A DNA stretch of 64,000 nucleotides, taken from assembly GCA_965230215.1 (NCBI GenBank), contig CBDDKN010000001.1, positions 868,001 through 932,000 of the forward strand. The letters run 5' to 3'. A program made the position numbers and the translations under genes. The notes beneath the pieces are model-generated. The model searched no databases, was not told the DNA's origin, and saw only the letters and a list, made by a program, of their open reading frames with translations. The stretch is from RFSX01 sp965230215 (lineage in GTDB: Bacteria > Bacteroidota > Bacteroidia > Chitinophagales > Saprospiraceae). Positions 38,593-47,577 of the stretch are shown piece by piece. The stretch's first letter is position 1. Each line of letters starts with the position of its first letter.

Positions 38593-39405
38593 TTATCCCC
38601 TGGAATTCATAATTCGTTTATAACGTAATCGCATCTCGTTTTCTATTCCCGTACTATCTCCAAATCCTCTGATATTATTCAACAAAGTATGATCAGTTGG
38701 GCGCAACTTACCATCACAAACAACTTTATTCATGTCTGATAGAAACAATAGGTCCCCTCTTTGATAGGTATGATGCAGAATTATCATTACAGGTAAACGT
38801 TGGGTGTTAAAACCACTGGTCATATAACCGATATTTTCTTCAGAAGGAAAATCATATTCTTTAACAAGGTTTATGAAACTATCCTTGATGCTTGTCGCGT
38901 CAACAATAAGTTTCTCCAAACTAATTTCCAATTCTCCTTTCCTAAAGGCATGATATCGTGCATTAATAATGGAGTCTTGAGTTCCTAATGATAATAGCCT
39001 ACGTCTGTATTCAGAGTTGAAACTGGAATCAAAAGAATTTTGATATGCGTCAAAATCTTCAATAAACTGAGAATACCATGGGTAAGCTTCATATTGAATG
39101 AAATAATCTGATTCAGCACCACCTTTCGCAAGTTCTATAGCCAGGCTCATGGACATCTCATAATTACCAATTTCATTAAAAGCCAAAATTGCGTTATGAA
39201 GATCGATTGAATGTTTAAAAAGATTGGTTTCAAAAGCTTTTTCGTAGCTATCGACTGCTTCGTGATAATTGCCTTCATGAACGGCGATGTTCGCCTTTCC
39301 TACATAGTACCAATAATCGTCATAAAGACAGTCCTTGACATTTGTCACCTCAGGCTTTAGGAACAAGATGATAAATGAGATAGCCAGATTTATAAATGTA
39401 TTCAA
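38593..39405 (-). CDS. Hypothetical TPR-like protein (DUF6624-like end)
   Basis: A 270-residue protein with a hydrophobic start (INLAISFIILFLKP), a TPR-like helical pair (WYYVGKANIAVHEGNYHEAV), and a C-terminal half with NIGYMTSGFNTQRLPVMIIL and HHTYQRGD that resembles DUF6624. Probably exported or membrane-anchored. The assignment is by visual resemblance. Confidence 0.6.
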   Translation of the reverse strand: MNTFINLAISFIILFLKPEVTNVKDCLYDDYWYYVGKANIAVHEGNYHEAVDSYEKAFETNLFKHSIDLHNAILAFNEIGNYEMSMSLAIELAKGGAESDYFIQYEAYPWYSQFIEDFDAYQNSFDSSFNSEYRRRLLSLGTQDSIINARYHAFRKGELEISLEKLIVDATSIKDSFINLVKEYDFPSEENIGYMTSGFNTQRLPVMIILHHTYQRGDLLFLSDMNKVVCDGKLRPTDHTLLNNIRGFGDSTGIENEMRLRYKRIMNSRG

Positions 39406-39454
39406 GAACTAAAATATTAATGAGTCATAAGATTTAGCTTAGACGGCTAACAAT

Positions 39455-39505
39455 AGTTGTTGACATCCATCTAAATGATAAGTTATGACTTTTATTGATT
39501 CTTTA
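39455..39505. repeat. Dispersed intergenic repeat, copy near 39.5 kb
   Basis: A shorter copy with GACATCCATC, GATAAGTTATGACTTTTATT and GATTCTTTAGC. It lies in the divergent gap before the plus-strand CPBP gene. The core matches other copies at 36.3, 38.5, 45.9 and 60-62 kb. Confidence 0.45.
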
Positions 39506-39592
39506 GCAATGATTTTCTAGACTTTGCTGAGATCATCCTTCAAGCCAAGCCCTCAATATTGTTTGATCTTTTAATATTGTTACTATTTTAGG

Positions 39593-40312
39593 ATGACTTT
39601 TCATCTTATGCTTGAATTAATTCTAACTCCTCTTGCACATCTTCTTGTTCTAAGTTTTTTCTTGCTTATAACATTTAGATTTGTAACCTTTGATAAAGCC
39701 AGGTACCTTCTGCTATTCAGTGCGATTTACTGCATTCATTACATAGTCACATTTCTACCTTCTAAGTATGGTGCGCTTCAAGTAATCAACTTGCCACATT
39801 GGAATTGGAGTGGAAAATTGTTTTCAATCATCTTTATTCTGATCATTATTGCCTTTTTGAAAAACAAAAGAGCCTATTTCCTACCATCAAATTTGAAGAT
39901 CAAAACATCTCCTCTACTATTGGTATTGTTGGTTTTTATCCTGAGTAATTTTTGGTTGCTGCCCCACATAAATCTTGAGACTGTGAATTGGAACACATTC
40001 TTTTTTCAGCTTATTTTTCCAAGTATCAGCGAAGAGTTATTGTACAGGAGTGTACTACTAGGCTTCCTTATTAATCACATATACACAGACAATAAATTCA
40101 GACATTTCAATTACTTCTTAATAGCATTGTTGTTTGGCCTAGGTCATGCGCTATTTATTGGTGAGACATTTACATGCACGTTTAAAGCTGGTGACTTTTT
40201 CAATTCTTTTGTCTTTGGGTATTTCTGGGCTTGGTTAAGTCATTCAAGCAAATCTGTGTATTACGCCATCAGTTCCCATGCGCTGTCGAATGTATTGCAG
40301 GCGTTCGTGTAG
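39593..40312 (+). CDS. CPBP-family intramembrane metalloprotease
   Basis: A 239-residue protein with about seven membrane helices and the complete CPBP motif EELLYRS (Glu147, Glu148, Arg152), then FGLGHALF (His185) and AISSHALSNVLQ (His229). It is one of only three plus-strand genes here. It probably cleaves within membrane helices; its substrate is unknown. Upstream lies a short copy of the dispersed repeat. Confidence 0.85.
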   Translation: MTFHLMLELILTPLAHLLVLSFFLLITFRFVTFDKARYLLLFSAIYCIHYIVTFLPSKYGALQVINLPHWNWSGKLFSIIFILIIIAFLKNKRAYFLPSNLKIKTSPLLLVLLVFILSNFWLLPHINLETVNWNTFFFQLIFPSISEELLYRSVLLGFLINHIYTDNKFRHFNYFLIALLFGLGHALFIGETFTCTFKAGDFFNSFVFGYFWAWLSHSSKSVYYAISSHALSNVLQAFV

Positions 40313-40394
40313 ATATGCTATTTAATGCAGAAAGCATTTGGCGCTGCTGGCTTTAGTTGGTTGGTATGTATTACACTAGCAGATAAAAATTTAA

Positions 40395-41105
40395 TCATTC
40401 TTTCACACCAACAACTCCTGTGGCACATCCAAAGAAATACTTTTTCATCTGAACTTTTAAACCCAGTTCTTCCAGATTATTTTTGAATTGAGAACAATCC
40501 TGGAAATTCTCGCAATAAATTCCCAGCATCTTATAATCAACGGAGTTTCCCATTAGCAATTTACCGATTAATGGTATCACAAATTTCAAGTAGAACATAT
40601 ATGGTATTACAAGAAAAATACTTTTGGGTTTGGAAATTTCAATCAACGAAAACTCACCGTTTATTTTTAAAATTCGATTGATCTCGAAGGCTAATTTTTT
40701 CAATTGCGGCTTTGAGAAAGTCTTCAACCCGAAAGAAGACACAATGTAATCTGCGGATGCATCTTCTATTTCATTTTCCAATATATTCTGTTGCAGAATT
40801 TCAATATTTAAATTGGCAAAATCGTGGGTGATTTTTTGAGCCTGATTGTTCATCTCCCTGGATAGATCCACCCCAAATAGTTTATGCTGTCCATTTGATT
40901 TCTTACTAATCAAATTCCAGGTTTCTCCCATGCCTGACATCAAATCATAGCCCGTACGATATTTTTTATCCCAACTGATTTCAGCTATGCATTGACTTCT
41001 CCATCTCTCCGTAAATCCAAATGATGATAAGTAATTGGTGAGGCCGTAAGTCTTACTCATTCTATTGAACAGACTTGCTACAAATCTTTCATCATATATA
41101 TCCAT
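40395..41105 (-). CDS. Class I SAM-dependent methyltransferase (UbiE/MenG-like)
   Basis: A 236-residue methyltransferase. The start FVASLFNRMSKTYGLTNYLS resembles UbiE/MenG-like enzymes. The AdoMet-binding motif is DLMSGMGETW, followed by LFGVDLSREMNNQAQ and ADYIVSSFGLKTFSKPQLKK. The C-terminal part holds hydrophobic helices typical for lipid-quinone methyltransferases. It may act on a quinone or lipid, but it is not the canonical menaquinone gene. It lies 10 bases from the next small gene. Confidence 0.82.
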   Translation of the reverse strand: MDIYDERFVASLFNRMSKTYGLTNYLSSFGFTERWRSQCIAEISWDKKYRTGYDLMSGMGETWNLISKKSNGQHKLFGVDLSREMNNQAQKITHDFANLNIEILQQNILENEIEDASADYIVSSFGLKTFSKPQLKKLAFEINRILKINGEFSLIEISKPKSIFLVIPYMFYLKFVIPLIGKLLMGNSVDYKMLGIYCENFQDCSQFKNNLEELGLKVQMKKYFFGCATGVVGVKE

Positions 41106-41115
41106 ATAGTTAAGA

Positions 41116-41403
41116 CTAATTAATCAATTCAAATAATGCCTTCAATTGCAGATTGAGATTATCAAAATTCGAGTTGTGATTGCCGACTAAACTCCTTTCA
41201 ATTCTCCATAATTTAATCGTATAATCGCCTTGAGTAATATTGATAGAAAATGCTATATCTCCTGATATATTTACTTCATAATCATTTACAAGCAATATTA
41301 TCCACCAGTGAGGACCATGAGTACCCTCCTTTTGAACTTCAAATGGAATATCATGTTCCAGAAATGCTGATTTAATATACTCCAAAAATTTACTCTCTAT
41401 CAC
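41116..41403 (-). CDS. Small hypothetical protein
   Basis: A 95-residue protein with GPHWWIILLVNDYEVNISGD and TQGDYTIKLWRIERSL. No signal and no known family. It is 10 bases from the methyltransferase and 41 bases from the next gene, so all three may be one transcript. Confidence 0.55.
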   Translation of the reverse strand: MIESKFLEYIKSAFLEHDIPFEVQKEGTHGPHWWIILLVNDYEVNISGDIAFSINITQGDYTIKLWRIERSLVGNHNSNFDNLNLQLKALFELIN

Positions 41404-41444
41404 TATTCACTTTCTGACAAGCTTTTAAATAATTAAGTTACTAT

Positions 41445-42275
41445 TTAAGTAACATTCATTTTAATGTATTTATCAACACAATCGTACCGATAAATTCTTT
41501 TTTCATCCATTACGCCATAGGAGTGCGGCACTGAAGTCCCCAGGATAAATTCATTCCTAGAATAGTCAGATGCATTTAATCGCCATTTCCCTATGAAATT
41601 TGGGCTTTTACTTTTCTTGGTCTTCCCGAATCCGTGAAGAAATCCTCCCTGACTCTCTATTCTTCTGCTTACATAGTCATCAAAGTATTTAGAATGAAAT
41701 AGTATCAATGGATCAATCTCATTAATCTCAAAAGGCTCAGCTAACAATTTTAAATTTTCCGTTTTGAAGTATGAATAAAATGAATATGTAAATATCAACC
41801 ACTCCCGGTTATGAACTCTTTTTGCAATAAAATTGGTACCAATATTTTCATCCCATAATTCGACTTTCTTCTTATTAAGATCGATTATTAAAAAACCTGT
41901 ACGATATATAACCACTAAATAATCATCAATAAAAAATTGCCGGCGAATAAATGATTTAATTAAAGGGATATCAATATACTCAAGATCATGCGTAACTGTA
42001 TTAATCACAGCAAATCTTGCATATGTATCACTTATAGCCAAATATTTTGAGTGTTCACTTGTAAATAATAATTTACAATCAGGTATAAGATTGTTTTTTC
42101 TGATCTCGAGAGTGATATCTGTTCCGTTTCTGAGAATTTTAACTTCCCTTATAAAGTTTCCCTTATTAGGTTCATCTTTTTGACCCAAGATTACTTCATA
42201 CTCTCCCTTAACTTGATATTCAAAAGAAAGCTCGGAGAATTGTGGTGAATAATCAATAAGTTCAAATTGTATCAT
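41445..42275 (-). CDS. Hypothetical protein, possibly beta-propeller-like
   Basis: A 276-residue protein built of short beta strands and turns (LLFTSEHSKYLAISDTYARF, then FIDDYLVVIYRTGFLIIDLN), consistent with a partial WD40-like propeller. No signal peptide. No family is recognised. It may be part of a small cluster with the two genes downstream. Confidence 0.55.
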   Translation of the reverse strand: MIQFELIDYSPQFSELSFEYQVKGEYEVILGQKDEPNKGNFIREVKILRNGTDITLEIRKNNLIPDCKLLFTSEHSKYLAISDTYARFAVINTVTHDLEYIDIPLIKSFIRRQFFIDDYLVVIYRTGFLIIDLNKKKVELWDENIGTNFIAKRVHNREWLIFTYSFYSYFKTENLKLLAEPFEINEIDPLILFHSKYFDDYVSRRIESQGGFLHGFGKTKKSKSPNFIGKWRLNASDYSRNEFILGTSVPHSYGVMDEKRIYRYDCVDKYIKMNVT

Positions 42276-42437
42276 GCATTATTATCTAAATAATATTAAC
42301 AATCCGTAAAGGCAAGAAGTGCTAAAACGCATTAAATATCTTAAGTCCCCATATTTTGGCTGAAAACTTATATCTAATTTTCACTTACAAACATTTGTTG
42401 ACCTTATTAAGATATGGTGCTATACCAATTCATGCAA

Positions 42438-42851
42438 TTATTTTAAACCTACACTTTTATAGTAACTATTTAGACTCTCTTGCTCTAAGGGATCATCTAT
42501 ATGTTCAATTTTAACGATCCGATTATCTGGTCCTACAGTAAGCTTTTGCTTACACCTATGAATATATTGTATGCCATTGTGCGTCAGATAGTCTGTAAAA
42601 TGAACATAATATTCATCCTCATTTATTTCTTCAATTTCACATTGTCCCCATTCAAGTTTATCAAGCTTCTTCCTGCCTTCAATCATATTATCTTCATATG
42701 ATTTTACTATCTCATCAGGGCCTGTCAGAATATCGTTACCTATAACATAAACACAAGCAATATCTAATGTACTCTTTGTTGTAGCGAAGTCATCCTTATC
42801 TAATGAGTTGCCAAATTTGACTGCTATTTCCCGTTTGATTGATTCGTGCAT
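42438..42851 (-). CDS. SnoaL/NTF2-like protein
   Basis: A 137-residue protein with the NTF2-like pattern: a first helix region, a VYVIGNDILTGPDEIVKSYE segment, then HCKQ-like strands (YIHRCKQKLTVGPDNRIVKI). It may be a small enzyme or binding protein. It lies 24 bases past the pseudouridine synthase start region, but the two are unlikely to be functionally linked. Confidence 0.65.
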   Translation of the reverse strand: MHESIKREIAVKFGNSLDKDDFATTKSTLDIACVYVIGNDILTGPDEIVKSYEDNMIEGRKKLDKLEWGQCEIEEINEDEYYVHFTDYLTHNGIQYIHRCKQKLTVGPDNRIVKIEHIDDPLEQESLNSYYKSVGLK

Positions 42852-42875
42852 ATATAAGTGGTTAGATTTAATTAT

Positions 42876-43463
42876 TTATAAATCGAAACTGTCAACCCTA
42901 ATGAACTGACCTGGTTTTAGCTCATTCAGTTCAATCCTGCCTATCCGCACCCTTACCAGTCGCAAAGTCGGAAAACCAACCGCAGCGGTCATCTTACGGA
43001 TTTGCCGGAATTTGCCCTCGCGTAAAGTTATAGACACCCAACTGGTTGGACCATGCCTTTCATCTCTTATCTTCTTCACTTCTCCATTAAAAATAGTTTC
43101 AGGATCCGATCTCCGGACTTCACAAGGCAAAGTTGTGTAGTGTCTTTCTTCCAGTCGTATCTCAACTCCATTTCTAAGACGTTCAATAGCTCCATCGCTG
43201 ATGATGCCATCCAGCTGGACATAATATTCTTTCTCAACGCTTCTACTTCTTACCTGCTCACTTATCTTGCCATCCGTAGTCAACAAAAGCAATCCTTCTG
43301 ATTTCTTATCCAGTCGCCCTATCGACATTGTTCCATCAGGAAAATCATGCAAATCACCCAGCAGTTTCTTATTTCGCCTTTTGGTTTGGTTGAATACAAA
43401 TTGAGACAAATAGCCAAATGGCTTATGGAGTATGAAGTGATAATGTTCTGACATAATTAACAA
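42876..43463 (-). CDS. rluE: rRNA pseudouridine synthase, RluE-like
   Basis: A 195-residue pseudouridine synthase of the RsuA/RluE branch. The catalytic Asp is in GRLDKKSEGLLLLTTDG. HFILHKPFGYLSQF is the usual early strand, and FRQIRKMTAAVGFPTLRLVR the C-terminal RNA-binding part. The short N-terminus without an S4 domain fits RluE, which modifies 23S rRNA. A start at 43454 is equally likely. Confidence 0.88.
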   Translation of the reverse strand: MLIMSEHYHFILHKPFGYLSQFVFNQTKRRNKKLLGDLHDFPDGTMSIGRLDKKSEGLLLLTTDGKISEQVRSRSVEKEYYVQLDGIISDGAIERLRNGVEIRLEERHYTTLPCEVRRSDPETIFNGEVKKIRDERHGPTSWVSITLREGKFRQIRKMTAAVGFPTLRLVRVRIGRIELNELKPGQFIRVDSFDL

Positions 43464-43560
43464 CTAACTTTCTTAACGCATTGCAAACACATTTTTATTG
43501 ATACAACACTGAACTTAAGGTTTTATAGGATCTACTGATTTAAGAAAATTATATACGTTC

Positions 43561-43653
43561 GACATCCAAAGTAAGGCTTTTACTTCTTCTTTAGTAGTGC
43601 TTGAATCTGGTGAGTTGGGTTTACTCTCAATTCACAAAGAGTCCAGAATACAA
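43561..43653. repeat. Dispersed fold-back repeat, family C copy 1
   Basis: It begins GACATCC and continues with GTAAGGCTTTTACTTC-type sequence. The right part forms a hairpin: GAGTTG with CAACTC and ACTCT with AGAGT. A second copy (45947-46056) has the same design with changed but mostly compensated stem bases. It lies in the divergent gap before the plus-strand lipoprotein gene. Confidence 0.55.
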
Positions 43654-43700
43654 CTCTTGCTAAACTATACCAGTGACATCAAGATAAGTATGTAATTTAG

Positions 43701-44258
43701 ATGAAAATTACACAGTTGAGGAAATCTCTTTTACTATTTCTAGTCATCATATTGTTTTGTTGTTCAGAAGGCGACTTGGTGCGAACAGATCCAATACAGA
43801 CAGGACAGACCGGGCTGACTGAACAGAAAGATGTTGTAACAGATGTATATGGTAGAGAATACCCAAGCCTGGATCCAACGGTAATTTACTGTGGCCCAGG
43901 TTGGGGACGAAAGATGTGTCATTTTTTGCACAATTATGATGGGACAAGATGGGAGTATGCAGGTTCACGTATAAGTTTTTCAAACTTTACAAGTAATCAA
44001 ATTTTTATAAGCTTTAATAATCTTGATAGTTTTTCGCCAAATAGTCAAGAGTGGCAACTGGGTGAAACAACATATGGCAATGTAAGTTGGAATATAGAAA
44101 TTAAGAGAGATGAGGAGGATATTTTGTGGATTGCATATGAATATTATGGATCTGGTGAAGTAATCGAAAAGTCCATTACATATAAATTTAATGTGATAGA
44201 CGACATACTCCATGTTTCAAATACTGAAGGACAATCCTTTGTTTTCTATCCTTCTTAA
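43701..44258 (+). CDS. Lipoprotein of unknown function
   Basis: A 185-residue protein with a lipobox (LLLFLVIILFCC, Cys about residue 20), a Gly/Trp-rich middle (CGPGWGRKMCHFLHNYDG), and a beta-rich end. It is on the plus strand, against its neighbours. No family is recognised. Nothing in the sequence suggests an operon partner. Confidence 0.6.
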   Translation: MKITQLRKSLLLFLVIILFCCSEGDLVRTDPIQTGQTGLTEQKDVVTDVYGREYPSLDPTVIYCGPGWGRKMCHFLHNYDGTRWEYAGSRISFSNFTSNQIFISFNNLDSFSPNSQEWQLGETTYGNVSWNIEIKRDEEDILWIAYEYYGSGEVIEKSITYKFNVIDDILHVSNTEGQSFVFYPS

Positions 44259-44362
44259 ATCAATCGCTTCTATAATTTCGTAGAGACTGTTAAGAATATA
44301 TTTTTTCCTTAGTAGTGATGTGTTGGTTGCGGCGGGGTTATTCTTAGCCAATGTTCTCTTCT

Positions 44363-45121
44363 TTATTTATTCTTTTTTAGTTCAGGATATTTGTCTTCCA
44401 TATAATTAATCACCTGTAAAGCCTCATCAGTAAGTTCCTCGAAAAAAATGGTGTTGTATTCACAAGTTTTTAAAATAGATAACAGGTGTTCATATACTTC
44501 ATCATTATCCAAATACTCTCTAATATATGAGTTCGTTAATTTAGAATTTTCATTTTCATAATCAAAGTCTTTCATACTTCCAATTGGAAACGATTCTCTT
44601 CTTAAATCCATTCTGACTTGTATGGGAAACTCTTTGAAATTTAAAATCCGAATATCAAAATTCTTATAGAACTTATCCAGCATGTTGGTTAAAGATTCAT
44701 TTTTAAGAATTATGCTTTGACCTGAGCTTTTCAATTTATCAAATGTATTCAAGTCCCTTTCTACAATAAATAATCTGGTAGTTGACCAATAACTCTCTGT
44801 GAATTGGACGGTGTCTTTTATTTCCTTGTTTTCTGATTCGAAAAAAGATAAAACATGTTCAACACCATTGTACTGATTCGATAAACTATTCAGTACTAGA
44901 TCGATATTTGAAACTTCAATTTTTAGTTCTTTATATATTTCCTGGATATACTCTTTGCCTTTATTATTAGTTTTGCGTCGTTCGTTCCAATTATTTATTT
45001 GTAGTGCAATCAAGATTCCAATAACCACAAGAATGATTTCTCCAATTGCATATTTCAGATACTTGCCTGTTTGATTTTCGCTCAGAAGCCTGTGACGTAT
45101 TTTTCTAAAGAATTTTAGCAT
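44363..45121 (-). CDS. Membrane protein of the DUF6090 type, paralogue 1
   Basis: A 252-residue protein starting MLKFFRKIRHRLLSENQTGK, then a membrane helix (IGEIILVVIGILIALQINN), then a helical domain ending KTCEYNTIFFEELT. This start is a hallmark of a Bacteroidota membrane family. The function is unknown. It overlaps its upstream paralogue by 7 bases, so the pair is co-translated. Confidence 0.75.
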   Translation of the reverse strand: MLKFFRKIRHRLLSENQTGKYLKYAIGEIILVVIGILIALQINNWNERRKTNNKGKEYIQEIYKELKIEVSNIDLVLNSLSNQYNGVEHVLSFFESENKEIKDTVQFTESYWSTTRLFIVERDLNTFDKLKSSGQSIILKNESLTNMLDKFYKNFDIRILNFKEFPIQVRMDLRRESFPIGSMKDFDYENENSKLTNSYIREYLDNDEVYEHLLSILKTCEYNTIFFEELTDEALQVINYMEDKYPELKKNK

Positions 45122-45885
45122 TTAATATTTGATTCTATGAGTTTTAAGGTGTCATTTAAATAAAACTCAATTTTCTTATAATTATCTAGAATATAAACTA
45201 TGTTCAAGGCATTGGTATATACTTCATTTTCAAATTCGAGTGTCCTAAGAGTTTTATTATAATCTAAATTAAATCTTGAACGGGAAACTTGAGGTATATC
45301 TAAACGTTTCATTAAGAAATCTGGTATAGCAGTGTTTCTTAAAGTCGTTTTATTTGATAATGACGGAATTAAAAAATTAAACATATAGTCGTAGTAAATT
45401 TCAATATCGTCTTCTGTATCTGCTACGATGAACGACCAATTAGAAATATGTTCTCTTAACTTCACATCCTTTATGATATTAAGGGATCCAGTGTTTATTA
45501 TTTCATCTATTGAGGCCGAATATAGATCCAGAGAAAAAAAACCATTAATAATTGAATTGAGAAGCAATTCAATTTCTTCAGAATTAATTGGGCTATCATC
45601 TTTAATAATTTCTAAAAGGCGCACCGATGATCTATACGACTCTTCTGAGCCGTTATAAATTCTTTGTAACTCAGTTAAATTATCATTAATTTCTGTTCGT
45701 AAATTTTTTAGGATGGTTTGCTCACGCTTAGTTTCAAGTCTAATATCATTCCAGTTGTTTACTTGTAAGGCTAATAAAATTCCTATCATAACAAGAAATA
45801 TCTCACCAACGGCATATCTGAAATACTTTCCTGTTTGATTTTCGCTTAAAAGCTTGTGACGAATTTTTCTAAAGAATTTTAGCAT
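45115..45885 (-). CDS. Membrane protein of the DUF6090 type, paralogue 2
   Basis: A 256-residue protein with the near-identical start MLKFFRKIRHKLLSENQTGK and membrane helix, followed by a more diverged helical domain. The last bases of this gene (TGAAA...) overlap the start of paralogue 1. The shared 60-residue N-terminus with a different C-terminus suggests duplication followed by divergence. Function unknown. Confidence 0.75.
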   Translation of the reverse strand: MLKFFRKIRHKLLSENQTGKYFRYAVGEIFLVMIGILLALQVNNWNDIRLETKREQTILKNLRTEINDNLTELQRIYNGSEESYRSSVRLLEIIKDDSPINSEEIELLLNSIINGFFSLDLYSASIDEIINTGSLNIIKDVKLREHISNWSFIVADTEDDIEIYYDYMFNFLIPSLSNKTTLRNTAIPDFLMKRLDIPQVSRSRFNLDYNKTLRTLEFENEVYTNALNIVYILDNYKKIEFYLNDTLKLIESNIKC

Positions 45886-45946
45886 TGCTTAGTGTTTGAT
45901 CAGAATGAAGCATGAAGTCTCACAGATACACCTGCATCAGGTCAGT

Positions 45947-46056
45947 GATGTCTGCTTGAACTCAAGTTAAGACTTTTATTATTTCTATAGTATAGTTGAC
46001 ATTAGATGAGCTGGGGTTGAGCTCGATGCACAAAGAGCCCATAATGTTGGTTGCAG
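45947..46056. repeat. Site at left edge of the 46 kb cassette, family C copy 2
   Basis: It contains GATGTCTGCTTGAACTCAAG, AAGACTTTTATTATTTC and a GAGCTGGGG ... GAGCTC ... CACAAAGAGC hairpin part. Its right end is GTTGGTTGCAG, touching the stop of the 46057 gene. That gene's other side carries a matching complement (46721-46732), so this looks like the R' end of a cassette. Confidence 0.55.
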
Positions 46057-46677
46057 TCACTTTTTTATTGAATTACCTGGACTCAATTTATGAGGCGGAG
46101 GCGGCGGTGGAGGTGGTAGCATGTTTCTTATTCGACCCCTTGGAATAAACGGTTCAAGCCTATAATGAATTTGTTCATTTAGAAAAGAGAAAATTTCATA
46201 TTCATTCCTAGTATTATTATTTACTAACATGAAATTCAACCAACTAGGACTCTCTGTTCTAATAACTCCCATTTGGTCAACATAATAAATGATTACCCCA
46301 CTATCAAAAGTTTTTTCAAGTCTTTTATAATATTTGTAAATAGTGAATTTTTGAGAATCAAAAAAAGTCCTCAAGCTATCTAGTAAATATACCTGGTTAA
46401 CATTTGAATTTGATTTAGATTGGTAGCTATGAAATAATGAACCATTAAAAGGCAATTCTATTTCAGAATAAGAAGAATCCGTTTTGGAATATATTTCATA
46501 TCTGTATTTTAAAGTCGTATCATTTATTACTTCAACTTCATCAATTCTAGTCTTAGATTGACAATTACCTTCATGGAAATACATAACCAACTGCGAATCA
46601 TAACTATGCTCAACGTATTGATTGCAAGAAGTAGCAATAAATAAAAACACCAAAAATATTTCAAAAATTCGAATCAT
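46057..46677 (-). CDS. Lipoprotein with polyproline tail
   Basis: A 206-residue protein with lipobox FIATSCNQ (Cys about residue 18). The middle is beta-rich with Tyr-rich strands. The C-terminus ends NMLPPPPPPPPHKLSPGNSI, a polyproline extension rarely seen in small lipoproteins. It is bracketed by the complementary pair GTTGGTTGCAG / GTTGCAATCAAC, so it may be a cassette gene outside the main array. No family is recognised. Confidence 0.65.
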   Translation of the reverse strand: MIRIFEIFLVFLFIATSCNQYVEHSYDSQLVMYFHEGNCQSKTRIDEVEVINDTTLKYRYEIYSKTDSSYSEIELPFNGSLFHSYQSKSNSNVNQVYLLDSLRTFFDSQKFTIYKYYKRLEKTFDSGVIIYYVDQMGVIRTESPSWLNFMLVNNNTRNEYEIFSFLNEQIHYRLEPFIPRGRIRNMLPPPPPPPPHKLSPGNSIKK

Positions 46678-46720
46678 TATTTATAAGATGATTGTCAGTA
46701 GGTGAATGGTGTATTTAAAG

Positions 46721-46925
46721 GTTGCAATCAACACTCTGTTAACTTGAAGGGATCGAAAGGACATCAAGTGTTTTTAATCTCTCCGTAGCTTCAGCGAAGG
46801 AGATTGCGAAGATGCTTTACTTTGGCACACCAATCCGCTTTGTATTCAAGATAAAACTAATTTTCAGATTTCACGAATGAGTTAGCGACTCTGCCTGAGG
46901 TGGACTATGCTACCCTATAATATGT
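46721..46925. repeat. Chimeric cassette-type site between 46.7 and 46.9 kb
   Basis: The first half (AAC-ACTCTGTTAACTTG ... GGACATCAAG ... GAAGGAGATTGCG) matches family B sites such as the one at 63.9 kb. The second half (GCACACCAATCCGC, TATTCAAGATAAAAC, GTTAGCGACTCTGCCTGAGG) matches family A sites at 54.2 and 62.4 kb. It fills most of the 316-base gap between two genes. The composite build suggests recombination within sites. Confidence 0.6.
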
Positions 46926-46993
46926 CAGTCTTTAACCCAATCTTGAACAGTTGGCCTTAATGCATCAAACCATCGAACCTACTTTTCGGTCGA

Positions 46994-47494
46994 TTAGAAT
47001 TGATATCCCATGCCAACTTTGAGGTAATCAGTCTCATCTGAATGAAACAGCATATTCTTACCGTAGCCTATGAATAATGCAAGACCTTTGATATTAGATA
47101 CCAATTCGATACCTGTTTCAGCAGTGGCAAATATACCTGCATAGTCATTGCCAACAAGAAGTGATGGACCTGATATTAAATATGGATTGATCGAAAATCG
47201 ATTGGCCTTAATAACTTCTACACTTGCTCCCATCATCAATGGAAATATTCGTGTATCACTTTGGCCCATATTGATGTATCCTACTCTTATCTGCATATTG
47301 GTACTTTGACCTAGGTTTAAACTGTATTTAATCTCCAGACCTGGATTACTCCATTTAGAATCCTCTCCAAGACGATGCGCTTCTACAATGGATATAGTCC
47401 AGGAAGACTTTTTAACATCATCTATCGAGGATTGAGCAAAAAGCTCCATTCCGCATAGGCATAAGATCGCTGTTATAAATATTATTCGTTTCAT
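46994..47494 (-). CDS. Small outer-membrane beta-barrel-like protein
   Basis: A 166-residue protein with a signal peptide (MKRIIFITAILCLCGMELFAQ) and repeated amphipathic strands (MQIRVGYINMGQSDTRIFPL, then GIELVSNIKGLALFIGYGKN), ending with GMGYQF, the aromatic C-terminal residue typical of outer-membrane barrels. Function unknown. It lies just right of the chimeric site. Confidence 0.65.
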   Translation of the reverse strand: MKRIIFITAILCLCGMELFAQSSIDDVKKSSWTISIVEAHRLGEDSKWSNPGLEIKYSLNLGQSTNMQIRVGYINMGQSDTRIFPLMMGASVEVIKANRFSINPYLISGPSLLVGNDYAGIFATAETGIELVSNIKGLALFIGYGKNMLFHSDETDYLKVGMGYQF

Positions 47495-47577
47495 TATTGT
47501 TATAGTTTAATTGTGTTTTAATTGATCCTCCTAAGCTCCCCTTAGTCGGACCTTTCCTCATTAGATTTGAATAGAGC

